From Mitsuaria chitosanitabida ATCC BAA-476 = NBRC 102408 (GTDB lineage Bacteria; Pseudomonadota; Gammaproteobacteria; Burkholderiales; Burkholderiaceae_C), in NCBI RefSeq assembly GCF_001598255.1, contig NZ_BCYP01000018.1, forward strand, positions 310,001 to 374,000: a stretch of DNA of 64,000 nucleotides, given 5' to 3'. Position numbers and translations under genes: made by a program. This document shows, piece after piece, positions 42,112-52,761 of this stretch (its first letter is position 1; each line of letters begins with the position of its first letter). The notes under the pieces are model-generated. The model made no database searches, was not told the origin of the DNA, and saw nothing but the letters and a program-made list of their open reading frames with translations.

Positions 42112-42945
42112 ATGATTTTATCCGTCGCCTCCGCCGAGCCCAGCGGGCAGCTTCTGGCCGTCCTCAGCGCCACCGGCGCGCTGGCCTACGCGGCCGCCGC
42201 GGTCTGGGCCAGCCGCCAGCCTCGCACCTGGCGTTCGGTGCTGGTGCTGGCCTGGGTGCTGCACCTGGCCGCGTTGATCGTGGACGTCGGCGGCATCGGC
42301 GCCGCGCCCGTCAATGGCGGCCACGCGGCGCGCTTCGGCTTCGCCCCGTCGTTGTCGATGACGATCTGGCTGGTCACCGGCGTCTACCTGGTCGAGAGCC
42401 GCTTCCTGCCGCTGCCTTCCGCGCAGCGGCTGCTCAGCGTCCTGGGCCTGATCGTCATGCTGCTCGCCTGGATGTTCCCGGGCGAATACCGACCGCAGGC
42501 GGGCTCGCCGCTCGCGCCGCTGCACTGGGCGATGGGCCTGGCCTCCTACGGCCTGTGCGGCGTGGCCGTGATGCATGCGGTGATGCTCAACCGCGCCGAG
42601 CGCCAGATGCGCGCGCAGAAGGGGCAGGGCGCGCCCGTGCTCGGCACGCCGCTGCTGCGGCTGGAGCGGCTGACCTTCCAGTTCGTGACCGCCGGCGTCG
42701 TGGTGCTGTCCCTCGCGCTGCTGCTGGGCGTGGCCTTCACGCCGCACTGGAAGTGGGACCACAAGACGCTGTTCGCCGTGCTGGGCTGGGTCGTGCTGAC
42801 CGGCCTGCTGACCGGCCGCCGCGTGTTCGGCTGGCGCGGCAAGCGCGCGACGCGCTGGCTCTATTTCGGGGCCGGGCTGCTGCTGCTGTCCTATGCCGGC
42901 TCGCGCTTCGTGCTGGAGGTGATCCTCCAGCGCCCCTCGCCATGA
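42112..42945 (+). CDS. ypjD: CcsA/YpjD-like inner-membrane protein
   Basis: 277 residues, eight hydrophobic segments, with the cytochrome c assembly (CcsA/CcmC-like) patterns LHWAMGLASYGLCGVAVMHAV and the late WKWDHKTLFAVLGWVVL plus GWRGKRATRW. Divergent from ffh, as in most beta- and gammaproteobacteria. The role in those bacteria is unsettled; haem handling is suspected from the family. The ATG at 42112 agrees with the family start MILSV. Confidence 0.87.
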   Translation: MILSVASAEPSGQLLAVLSATGALAYAAAAVWASRQPRTWRSVLVLAWVLHLAALIVDVGGIGAAPVNGGHAARFGFAPSLSMTIWLVTGVYLVESRFLPLPSAQRLLSVLGLIVMLLAWMFPGEYRPQAGSPLAPLHWAMGLASYGLCGVAVMHAVMLNRAERQMRAQKGQGAPVLGTPLLRLERLTFQFVTAGVVVLSLALLLGVAFTPHWKWDHKTLFAVLGWVVLTGLLTGRRVFGWRGKRATRWLYFGAGLLLLSYAGSRFVLEVILQRPSP

Positions 42946-43039
42946 GCCGCGTTCGCGGGCCCTGCGGCGCGACCGCCATGCCCACCGATTCTTTCGCCCG
43001 CGTCGACCGTCGACGCTTCTCAGCCCTCCGCTCCGCACC

Positions 43040-43315
43040 GTGATCAAGCTGCTCTTCTGGATCGTCCTGCTGGCGGTTGTCGCCTTCATGCTCGGCTTCA
43101 AACGGGGTAGGCCCGAGGCGCCGACGCCGCGTCGCGAGGCCCCGCCCGCGCCGCCCGCGCCGGCCGGCCCCGAGTCCATGGTGCGCTGCGCCGAATGCGG
43201 CACGCATCTGCCCGCCAGCGAGGCGCTGCCCGGTCGTGGCGGCGCGTTCTGCAGCACCGAGCACCGCAGCGCGCACGAGGCGCGGCTCGAGTCCTCGCGC
43301 GGCGACCGGACCTGA
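43040..43315 (+). CDS. PP0621 family protein
   Basis: 91 residues starting at GTG: one membrane segment (3-20), a Pro/Ala-rich linker, then a small metal-binding knuckle CAEC ... FCSTEH with the partial pattern C-x2-C-x(n)-C-x3-H. Proteins of this kind sit between ypjD and pilS in many Burkholderiales and pseudomonads. Function unknown. Confidence 0.78.
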   Translation: MIKLLFWIVLLAVVAFMLGFKRGRPEAPTPRREAPPAPPAPAGPESMVRCAECGTHLPASEALPGRGGAFCSTEHRSAHEARLESSRGDRT

Positions 43316-43326
43316 TCCGCCCTCGC

Positions 43327-45066
43327 ATGCCCGCCCCCGACCCGACCCTCGGCGCCATCAGCGCCGGCACCGTCCAGCGGCTCTACCGCGCCTTCATGGG
43401 CGCGCGCGCCGCGCTGGGCCTGGCCGTGCTGGCGACGCAGTCGCTCGCGGGCCTGATGGGCGCGCGCCCGGCGGGCTGGGTGGCGCTGCTGTCGCTGATC
43501 TACGGCGTGCAGGCGGTGCTGGCTTGGCTGCTGCCGCGCTGGTTCGGCGGCGGCGACGCGCCACCCAAGGACCGGCCCGGTCTCACCACGCGGCAGATCG
43601 TCTTCAGCATCGGCGTCGACGTGATCCTGTTCAGCCTGCTGCAGCTGCACGAGCCCAGCGGAACCTACGGCGCGCTGTTCTTCATGCCGGCGCTGATGGG
43701 GGGCGCGCTGCAGCCGCGGCTGCGCGCGCTGGGCATTGCCGCGCTCGCCAGCCTGGTGCTGCTGGGTGTCGGCGGCTGGGTGGTGCTGATGGGCCACGAG
43801 GGCGGTCTGCGCCTGAGCCAGGCCGGGCTGCTGGGCTGCGGCCTGTTCGTCGTCACTCTGCTGGCCAACGAGATCGCCGGCCGCCTGGCCCGCGAGGAAC
43901 GTGCCGCGCGCGGCAGCCTTGAGTACGCGCGCCAGCAGGCCGACCTCAACCGCCTCGTGATCGAGGAGATGGAGGAGGGCGTGGCCGTCGTCGACCGCCG
44001 TGGCCTGGTGCGCACCGCCAATCCGGCCGCGCGGGGGCTGCTGGCCGAGGGGGCCTCGCTGCGCGCCGGTCCGTTCCGCCTGGATGCCACGCCCGCGTGG
44101 CTGCCGCTGCTCCGTGCGATCGAGCGCGCCTTCGGCGGCGAGCACTGGCCCGAGGCGGGCCGTGACCTGTTGCTGGACTTCGGCCGCGGCTCGCAGCGCT
44201 CGCTGCGCGTGCGCATGCGCTTCACGCTGCGGCCGCTCGACGGCGACGACCTGTGCGTGCTCTTCCTCGAGGACAACCGCCTGCTCGAGGCGCGCAACCG
44301 CCAGGAGAAGCTGGCCGCGATGGGCCGGGTCTCCGCCGGCATCGCGCACGAGATCCGCAACCCGCTGACCGCGATCGCGCAGGCCAACGCGCTGCTCGCG
44401 GAGGACTGTGCCCAGGACCCGCGGCTGGAGCCGCTCACCCGCATGGTGGCCTCCAACGTGGAGCGGCTGAAGCGGCTGGTGGACGACGTCATGGAGGTCG
44501 CGCCCGGCATCGCGCCGGTGGCGCTGACGCTCACCGTCGCGCCGCTGCTGCGCGAGTACGCCGCCGACTGGGCCACCACCCAGCGCCTGCCCGAGGGCGA
44601 GGCCAGCCCGCTGCGCCTGGAGCTCGGCAGCGAGACCTCGACCGTCAGCTTCGACCCCGAGCATCTGCGCCGCATCCTGATCAACCTGCTCGACAACGGC
44701 CTGCGCCATGCGCATCCCGGTCCGGCCACGCTGCGCGTGCAGCAGACGGAGGAGGGCGACTGGGTGCGACTGTCGGTCTTCAGCCGCGCGGACCCGATCC
44801 CGGCGGAGGTCGAAAGACACTTGTTCGAGCCGTTCTTCTCGACGCGCAGCCGGGGCTCGGGTCTGGGCCTGTACATTTGCCGCGAACTCTGCGAGCGCTA
44901 CGGGGGCAGCATCGCCTACCACCGCGTCGAGACCGGTCCGGCCGCGGGCGCCAACGAGTTCCGGGTGCTGCTCCCGCGGCCGGCCTCGCCGGCGGCGGTG
45001 CTGGCCTCCATTCCCTCCCCCGGCCCGGATTCCCATTTCCCCGATACCGAACTCCATGAGCGCTGA
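43327..45066 (+). CDS. pilS: Sensor histidine kinase PilS
   Basis: 579 residues. Six membrane helices (22-185), a PAS-like domain (about 205-315), the phospho-acceptor His341 in AGIAHEIRNPLTAI, and an ATPase domain with LLDNGLRHA (N box) and SRGSGLGLYICRELCERYGG (G boxes). PilS kinases sense pilin in the membrane and control PilR. The last 11 bases overlap pilR. No pilin gene lies in the window. Confidence 0.92.
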   Translation: MPAPDPTLGAISAGTVQRLYRAFMGARAALGLAVLATQSLAGLMGARPAGWVALLSLIYGVQAVLAWLLPRWFGGGDAPPKDRPGLTTRQIVFSIGVDVILFSLLQLHEPSGTYGALFFMPALMGGALQPRLRALGIAALASLVLLGVGGWVVLMGHEGGLRLSQAGLLGCGLFVVTLLANEIAGRLAREERAARGSLEYARQQADLNRLVIEEMEEGVAVVDRRGLVRTANPAARGLLAEGASLRAGPFRLDATPAWLPLLRAIERAFGGEHWPEAGRDLLLDFGRGSQRSLRVRMRFTLRPLDGDDLCVLFLEDNRLLEARNRQEKLAAMGRVSAGIAHEIRNPLTAIAQANALLAEDCAQDPRLEPLTRMVASNVERLKRLVDDVMEVAPGIAPVALTLTVAPLLREYAADWATTQRLPEGEASPLRLELGSETSTVSFDPEHLRRILINLLDNGLRHAHPGPATLRVQQTEEGDWVRLSVFSRADPIPAEVERHLFEPFFSTRSRGSGLGLYICRELCERYGGSIAYHRVETGPAAGANEFRVLLPRPASPAAVLASIPSPGPDSHFPDTELHER

Positions 45067-46675
45067 TCCCCGCCTGCTGGTCGTCGACGACGAGCCCGAC
45101 CTGCGCACTCTCTACGAGATGACGCTGCTGCGCGAGGGCTACACGCTCGACAGCGCCGGCACGGTGGAGGACGCGCTGGAGCTGCTGGGCGCGCGCCGCT
45201 ACGACGCGGTCATCACCGACATGCGGCTGCCCGACGGCAGCGGGCTGGACATCCTGCGCTGGCTCGAGCAGCAGGGCCGCGGCGAGCGCGCGCTGGTGAT
45301 CACCGCCTACGGCTCGGCCGAGAACGCCGTCGAGGCGCTCAAGGCCGGCGCCTACGACTACCTGACCAAGCCTGTCGACCTGCGCCAGTTCCGCATGGTC
45401 GTCGCCTCGGCGCTGGGCCGCGCGCCCAAGAGCGAGGAATCGGCGCCGCGCGCCTTCGCGTCCGCGATCGCGGCCGCGCCGGTGCCGTCGCCATCGGCTG
45501 GAGCGGCCGCGATGCCGGCGCCGATCACCCCTCGCGCCGCGTCCGCCGAACCGCGCAAGCCCGCCGTCGAGAAGCGCGCGCCCGCGTCCGCCGAGGCGCG
45601 CGCGGCCGGCACCTCGTCGGCGCTGGATCGGCTGGTCGGCGACTCCGCCGCGATGCGGCAGGTGCGCGAGCTGATCGGCAAGGTGGCCCGCAGCATGGCG
45701 CCCGTGCTGCTGCACGGCGAGTCCGGCACCGGCAAGGAACTGGTCGCCCGCGCCATCCATGACGTCAGCGCGCGCCGCCCGCAGCCCTTCATCGCGGTCA
45801 ACTGCGGCGCGATCCCGGAGCAACTGCTCGAGGCCGAGTTCTTCGGCTACCGCAAAGGCGCCTTCACCGGCGCCAGCGAGGATCGCGAGGGCTTCTTCCA
45901 GGCCTCCCACAACGGCACGCTGTTCCTCGACGAGATCGGCGACCTGCCGCTGGCGATGCAGTCCAAGCTGCTGCGCGCGCTGCAGGAGCGCTCGGTGCGG
46001 CCGGTCGGCGCGGTGGCCGAGATGCCGGTCAACGTGCGGCTGCTCAGCGCGACCCACAAGGACCTCGCGGCCGAGGTCGCCGCGGGCCGCTTCCGCCAGG
46101 ACTTGTATTACCGGCTCAACGTGATCCAGATCCGCGTGCCGCCGCTGCGCGAGCGCATGGAAGACCTGACCCCGATCAGCACCCGCATCCTGGAGCGCAT
46201 CGCCGCCGATGCCGGCGTCTCGCCGGTGCCGCGCCTGACCGCGTCCGCGCAGTCGACGCTGTCGCGCTACAGCTTCCCCGGGAACGTGCGCGAGCTGGAG
46301 AACCTGCTGCACCGCGCGCTGGCGCTGTCCAGCGGCGACAGCATCGACCTGGCCGACCTCGGCCTGCCCGACAGCGTGCTGGGCACCGACGCGGCATCGG
46401 GCGAGTCCGCCTTCACGGCCCTGGACGCCGCCCCCGGCGCGGGCGCCGAGGCGGCACCGGACGCGCACCTCCCGCCCGAGCTGCGCGACGGCAGCCCGCT
46501 GCCCCGGGACCTGGCGACCTACCTGGACGAGGTCGAGCGCCGCATCCTGCTGCGGGCGCTCGAGCAGTACCGCAACAACCGCACGGCGGCCGGCGCGAGC
46601 CTGGGCCTCTCGCTGCGGCAGATGCGCTACCGCATGGCGCGGCTGGCGATCTCCATCGGCGGCGACGAGGCCTGA
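45056..46675 (+). CDS. pilR: Sigma-54 response regulator PilR
   Basis: 539 residues: receiver domain with Asp55 (AVITDMRLPD) and Lys in DYLTKPVD, an Ala/Pro-rich linker (about 120-195), the AAA+ domain (about 200-435) with GESGTGKE (Walker A), the sigma-54 loop GAFTGA in FFGYRKGAFTGASE and FLDEIGDLP (Walker B), and a C-terminal Fis-type helix-turn-helix. All activator motifs are intact. Expected to switch on pilA from a sigma-54 promoter elsewhere. Confidence 0.94.
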   Translation: MSADPRLLVVDDEPDLRTLYEMTLLREGYTLDSAGTVEDALELLGARRYDAVITDMRLPDGSGLDILRWLEQQGRGERALVITAYGSAENAVEALKAGAYDYLTKPVDLRQFRMVVASALGRAPKSEESAPRAFASAIAAAPVPSPSAGAAAMPAPITPRAASAEPRKPAVEKRAPASAEARAAGTSSALDRLVGDSAAMRQVRELIGKVARSMAPVLLHGESGTGKELVARAIHDVSARRPQPFIAVNCGAIPEQLLEAEFFGYRKGAFTGASEDREGFFQASHNGTLFLDEIGDLPLAMQSKLLRALQERSVRPVGAVAEMPVNVRLLSATHKDLAAEVAAGRFRQDLYYRLNVIQIRVPPLRERMEDLTPISTRILERIAADAGVSPVPRLTASAQSTLSRYSFPGNVRELENLLHRALALSSGDSIDLADLGLPDSVLGTDAASGESAFTALDAAPGAGAEAAPDAHLPPELRDGSPLPRDLATYLDEVERRILLRALEQYRNNRTAAGASLGLSLRQMRYRMARLAISIGGDEA

Positions 46676-47304
46676 GCCGGCCCCGGCCCTGGCCGGGATC
46701 GGCGCCCACCCGATCCTTGTTCGATCCCCGGTTTCCCCCGGGCGGATGGCCCGCTCCTCGCCCGCGCAGGGCGCAGGGCGACCATGACCCCACCGCCCCG
46801 GCGGCTACGGGAAGGTCCTAGTTCGGGCTTGTCCTGATCCCTGGGGACACCCGCGCCGGGATGTCATCAAACCGCCATCGGCGACAGCGCAGCGGGCATG
46901 GGCTCTCGCGGGCATTTCGGTCCGCCAGACCGCGCCAATCCTCGCGCTCCGGAAGCGATGCGCGCATCCATCGGGGCTGTGCGCCGACGGCCTTTGCGGC
47001 TAGCCCAGCAGGTGTGCGGAGTCAAGCCGTGACGGCACTAGCGGTAGTTCCTTGAAGGTGGCGCGACCACTAGATATAGTGTTTTGCATGCTATCCTGCG
47101 GCCTTCGCAAACCGGCGATGAATGCTCCAACAGAAGTCTTGTTCCCGCCCGCGGCGACCCCCTCGCCGGGCTTGGACGCACAGTCCACGGCGCATCCGCA
47201 GCATCGCGAACACCACCTGACCCCCTGACCGTCGGGCCCACTGCTTACCAACCGGGCCGGGCGCAGCTTTTTTGTTTTTCGACACCAGAACAGACGAGGA
47301 TCCC
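46676..47304. other. Non-coding gap before nrdA
   Basis: 629 bases. A small GC hairpin (46682-46697) follows pilR. The nrdA promoter and NrdR boxes occupy 47035-47082, so about 220 bases of the gap form the nrdA leader. The stretch 46700-47030 shows no gene or motif I can support. Confidence 0.6.
47035..47082 (+). promoter_or_regulatory. nrdA promoter with tandem NrdR boxes
   Basis: Promoter TTGAAG (47052-47057), 17-base spacer, TATAGT (47075-47080). An NrdR-like palindrome CCACTAGATATAGTGT (47067-47082) lies on the -10 box, and a weaker copy (47035-47050, CACTAG...TAGT) is 32 bases upstream, about three helix turns, the spacing known for paired NrdR sites. Confidence 0.7.
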
Positions 47305-50241
<2,937 letters not shown>

Positions 50242-50249
50242 TCGAAACA

Positions 50250-50339
50250 GGAGGTGTCCGCGTGTTCGGCGCCGACACCTCCGACGCTCGCGATGCGAGT
50301 GTTCATCGATGTTTGCGGCGATCTCCGGTTTTTCCGGAG
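50250..50339 (+). other. Three stem-loops in the nrdA-nrdB gap
   Basis: The 317-base gap 50242-50558 has three successive hairpins: 9-bp GGAGGTGTC/GACACCTCC (50250-50282), 8-bp ACGCTCGC/GCGAGTGT with one G-T pair (50284-50302), and 6-bp CTCCGG/CCGGAG with a T5 loop (50323-50339). The stretch 50340-50500 has nothing I recognise. The nrdB promoter region follows at 50508. Confidence 0.65.
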
Positions 50340-50507
50340 GTCCTCGCAAGCGATCGATGAACGCTTGATCGGACAGCCGCTCCGGCTCCAGGCGCGCCAC
50401 TCATCGGCGCGATGTCGCGCCCATCAAGAGGCGCGAAGCACACGGTCCCACGCGTCCAATGCGATGCGGACCAGCAACGGCGAAGCGGCGTCAAAGTCAA
50501 GAAGTCC

Positions 50508-50536
50508 TTTGTGTTTGAACACAACACTCCGATAAT
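50508..50536 (+). promoter_or_regulatory. Possible nrdB promoter with palindrome
   Basis: -10-like GATAAT at 50531-50536, with TTTGTG (50508-50513) 17 bases upstream as a weak -35. The near-palindrome TTGTGTTTGAACACAA (50509-50524) covers the -35 region and resembles a regulator site, but it is not an NrdR box. Confidence 0.4.
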
Positions 50537-50558
50537 CCGCGACCATAGGAAGACCACC

Positions 50559-51722
50559 ATGCTGGTTTGGGAAGAAGACCGTAAGCCCTCGAGCAACGCG
50601 CCATCGCACGGCGCACCGATCAACGCAGCAACTGCTCCAGTTGCGCGTGAGTCGACTGTCCCCGCCGCGGGCATGAGCACCACGTCTTCCGTCAGCGCCG
50701 ACGCGCGCCGCGTCAACGTCGCCGACAAGCGCATCATCAACGGCCAGACCGACGTCAATCAGCTGGTCCCGTTCAAGTACAAGTGGGCGTGGGAGAAGTA
50801 CCTCGCCACCTGCGCGAACCACTGGATGCCGCAGGAAGTGAACATGTCGCGCGACATCGCCCTGTGGAAGGACCCGAACGGTCTGACCGAGGACGAGCGC
50901 CGCATCATCAAGCGCAACCTCGGCTTCTTCGTCACCGCCGACTCGCTGGCCGCCAACAACATCGTGCTGGGCACCTACCGCCACATCACGGCCCCCGAAG
51001 CCCGCCAGTTCCTGCTGCGCCAGGCCTTCGAGGAAGCGATCCACACGCACGCCTATCAATACATCGTCGAGTCCCTCGGACTGGACGAGAGCGAAATCTT
51101 CAACGCCTATCACGAGGTGAAGTCGATCCGCGACAAGGACGAATTCCTGATCCCGTTCATCGACGCGATCATGGATCCCAACTTCGTCACCGGCACGCCT
51201 GAGAACGACCAGACGCTGCTGAAGTCGCTGATCGTCTTCGCGTGCCTGATGGAAGGTCTGTTCTTCTACGTCGGCTTCACGCAGATCCTGGCGCTGGGTC
51301 GCCAGAACAAGATGACCGGCGCGGCCGAGCAGTACCAGTACATCCTGCGCGACGAGTCGATGCACTGCAACTTCGGCATCGACCTGATCAACCAGATCAA
51401 GCTCGAGAACCCGCACCTGTGGACGCCCGAGTTCCGCGCCGAGATCAAGGCGCTGTTCCAGCAGGCCGTGGAGCTCGAGTACCGCTACGCCGAGGACACC
51501 ATGCCGCGCGGCGTGCTGGGTCTGAACGCGGCGATGTTCAAGGGCTACCTGCGCTACATCGCGAACCGTCGCGCGACCCAGATCGGTCTCGAGGCGCTGT
51601 TCCCGAACGAAGAGAACCCGTTCCCGTGGATGAGCGAAATGATCGACTTGAAGAAGGAACGCAACTTCTTCGAGACGCGGGTCATCGAATACCAATCGGG
51701 CGGCGCCCTGTCCTGGGACTGA
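50559..51722 (+). CDS. nrdB: Class Ia ribonucleotide reductase, small subunit
   Basis: 387-residue diiron-tyrosyl radical protein. Iron ligands and radical site are visible: Asp in NMSRDIALW, Glu/His/Tyr in [11 protein letters not shown], and Glu/His in [10 protein letters not shown]. The C-terminal tail ending GALSWD binds NrdA. The first 50 residues are a low-complexity Ser/Ala/Thr extension. AGGAAGA lies 8 bases ahead of the ATG; the frame is open further upstream but without family similarity. Confidence 0.97.
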   Translation: MLVWEEDRKPSSNAPSHGAPINAATAPVARESTVPAAGMSTTSSVSADARRVNVADKRIINGQTDVNQLVPFKYKWAWEKYLATCANHWMPQEVNMSRDIALWKDPNGLTEDERRIIKRNLGFFVTADSLAANNIVLGTYRHITAPEARQFLLRQAFEEAIHTHAYQYIVESLGLDESEIFNAYHEVKSIRDKDEFLIPFIDAIMDPNFVTGTPENDQTLLKSLIVFACLMEGLFFYVGFTQILALGRQNKMTGAAEQYQYILRDESMHCNFGIDLINQIKLENPHLWTPEFRAEIKALFQQAVELEYRYAEDTMPRGVLGLNAAMFKGYLRYIANRRATQIGLEALFPNEENPFPWMSEMIDLKKERNFFETRVIEYQSGGALSWD

Positions 51723-51893
51723 AGAGTCCCGAGCCAGAGCGACCCTCGAAGCACGTTTGTTTTTGAAGAAGAGATCAAGCTTGGCGATGCGAGATCCGAC
51801 CGACGCAGAAGCGGCGGACACGCATCGCAACCTGATTCATCGCACCGCGGAGCGCAACTCCCGCGCGTCGTGGGCGATGAATACCTGCACTGG

Positions 51894-51938
51894 CATCAAC
51901 CGGTTGATGACGGGCAGGGCTATTTCCACTTGATCAAG
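51894..51938. promoter_or_regulatory. Two palindromes in the histone-gene leader
   Basis: CATCAACCGGTTGATG (51894-51909), a perfect 16-bp palindrome, and CTTGATCAAG (51929-51938), a perfect 10-bp palindrome that runs into the ribosome site AAGGAG. Confidence 0.6.
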
Positions 51939-51948
51939 GAGAACTGAA

Positions 51949-52605
51949 ATGGCAACTGCGAAGAAGGCCGCTCCGGCCAAGAAAGCCCCGGCCAAGAAGG
52001 CCGCTGTGAAGAAGGCCGCTCCGGCCAAGAAGGCTCCGGCCGCCAAGAAGGCCGCTCCGGCCAAGAAGGCAGCTCCGGCCAAGAAGGTCGCCGCCGCCAA
52101 GAAGGCTGCTCCGGCGAAGAAGGCCGCTCCGGCCAAGAAGGCCGCTGCCGCGAAGAAGGCTGCTCCGGCGAAGAAGGTCGCTGCCGCCAAGAAGGCTGCT
52201 CCGGCGAAGAAGGTCGTGGCCGCCAAGAAGGCTGCTCCGGCCAAGAAGGCTGCTGCTCCGAAGAAGGCCTCCGCTGCCAAGAAGCCGCCGATCAAGGTGG
52301 CTGCCAAGGCCGCCAAGCCTGCCGCGAAGCCGGCTGCCAAGAAGGCCGCCGCCAAGCCGGCCGCGAAGCCTGCTGCCAAGAAGGCCGCCGCCAAGCCTGC
52401 TGCGAAGAAGGCCGCTGCGCCCAAGGCCGCTGCCAAGCCGGCCGCGAAGCCCGCTGCCAAGAAGGCTGCTGCTCCGAAGGCTGCCAAGGCCGCCAAGCCT
52501 GCCGCTGCCCCGGCTGCCAAGCCTGCCGCCGCGCCGGCTCCCGCTGCCAAGACGGCCCTGAGCCCGCAAGCCGCGTGGCCCTTCCCGACCGGCAACAAGC
52601 CCTGA
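51949..52605 (+). CDS. Histone H1-like Lys/Ala-rich DNA-binding protein
   Basis: 218 residues made almost wholly of Lys, Ala and Pro in repeated units such as AAPAKK and [13 protein letters not shown], like eukaryotic H1 tails and the HctB/BpH1-type proteins of Bordetella and relatives. No folded domain is visible; the last 20 residues (ALSPQAAWPFPTGNKP) are less repetitive. AAGGAG precedes the ATG. Expected to coat and condense DNA. The DNA is internally repetitive, so copy number may vary between strains. Followed by a strong terminator. Confidence 0.9.
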   Translation: MATAKKAAPAKKAPAKKAAVKKAAPAKKAPAAKKAAPAKKAAPAKKVAAAKKAAPAKKAAPAKKAAAAKKAAPAKKVAAAKKAAPAKKVVAAKKAAPAKKAAAPKKASAAKKPPIKVAAKAAKPAAKPAAKKAAAKPAAKPAAKKAAAKPAAKKAAAPKAAAKPAAKPAAKKAAAPKAAKAAKPAAAPAAKPAAAPAPAAKTALSPQAAWPFPTGNKP

Positions 52606-52652
52606 GCTTGAGCGCTGACCGGACCTCAGGGTCCGGTTTCGCGAAGCCCTCC

Positions 52653-52680
52653 AAACCCGGCGCAAGCCGGGTTTTTTCTT
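52653..52680 (+). terminator. Intrinsic terminator of the histone-like gene
   Basis: AAACCCGGC / GCCGGGTTT, 9-bp stem with GCAA tetraloop, followed by TTTCTT. Confidence 0.92.
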
Positions 52681-52761
52681 TGGCGCTCCAGGATCGCGGC
52701 GCCAAGGAAAACGGGCACCTCGCGGTGCCCGATCGATGAGGGTCCTGGGTACGGTCGGGGC

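Noticed and set aside
46700-47030. Sigma-54 promoter search upstream of nrdA, prompted by pilR next door
   Set aside because: No TGGCAC-N5-TTGC match was found; the only good promoter is the sigma-70 type at 47052-47080.
51787-51933. Possible 48-residue protein between nrdB and the histone-like gene
   Set aside because: No ribosome site, no hydrophobic or motif pattern, and it overlaps the palindromes of the leader.
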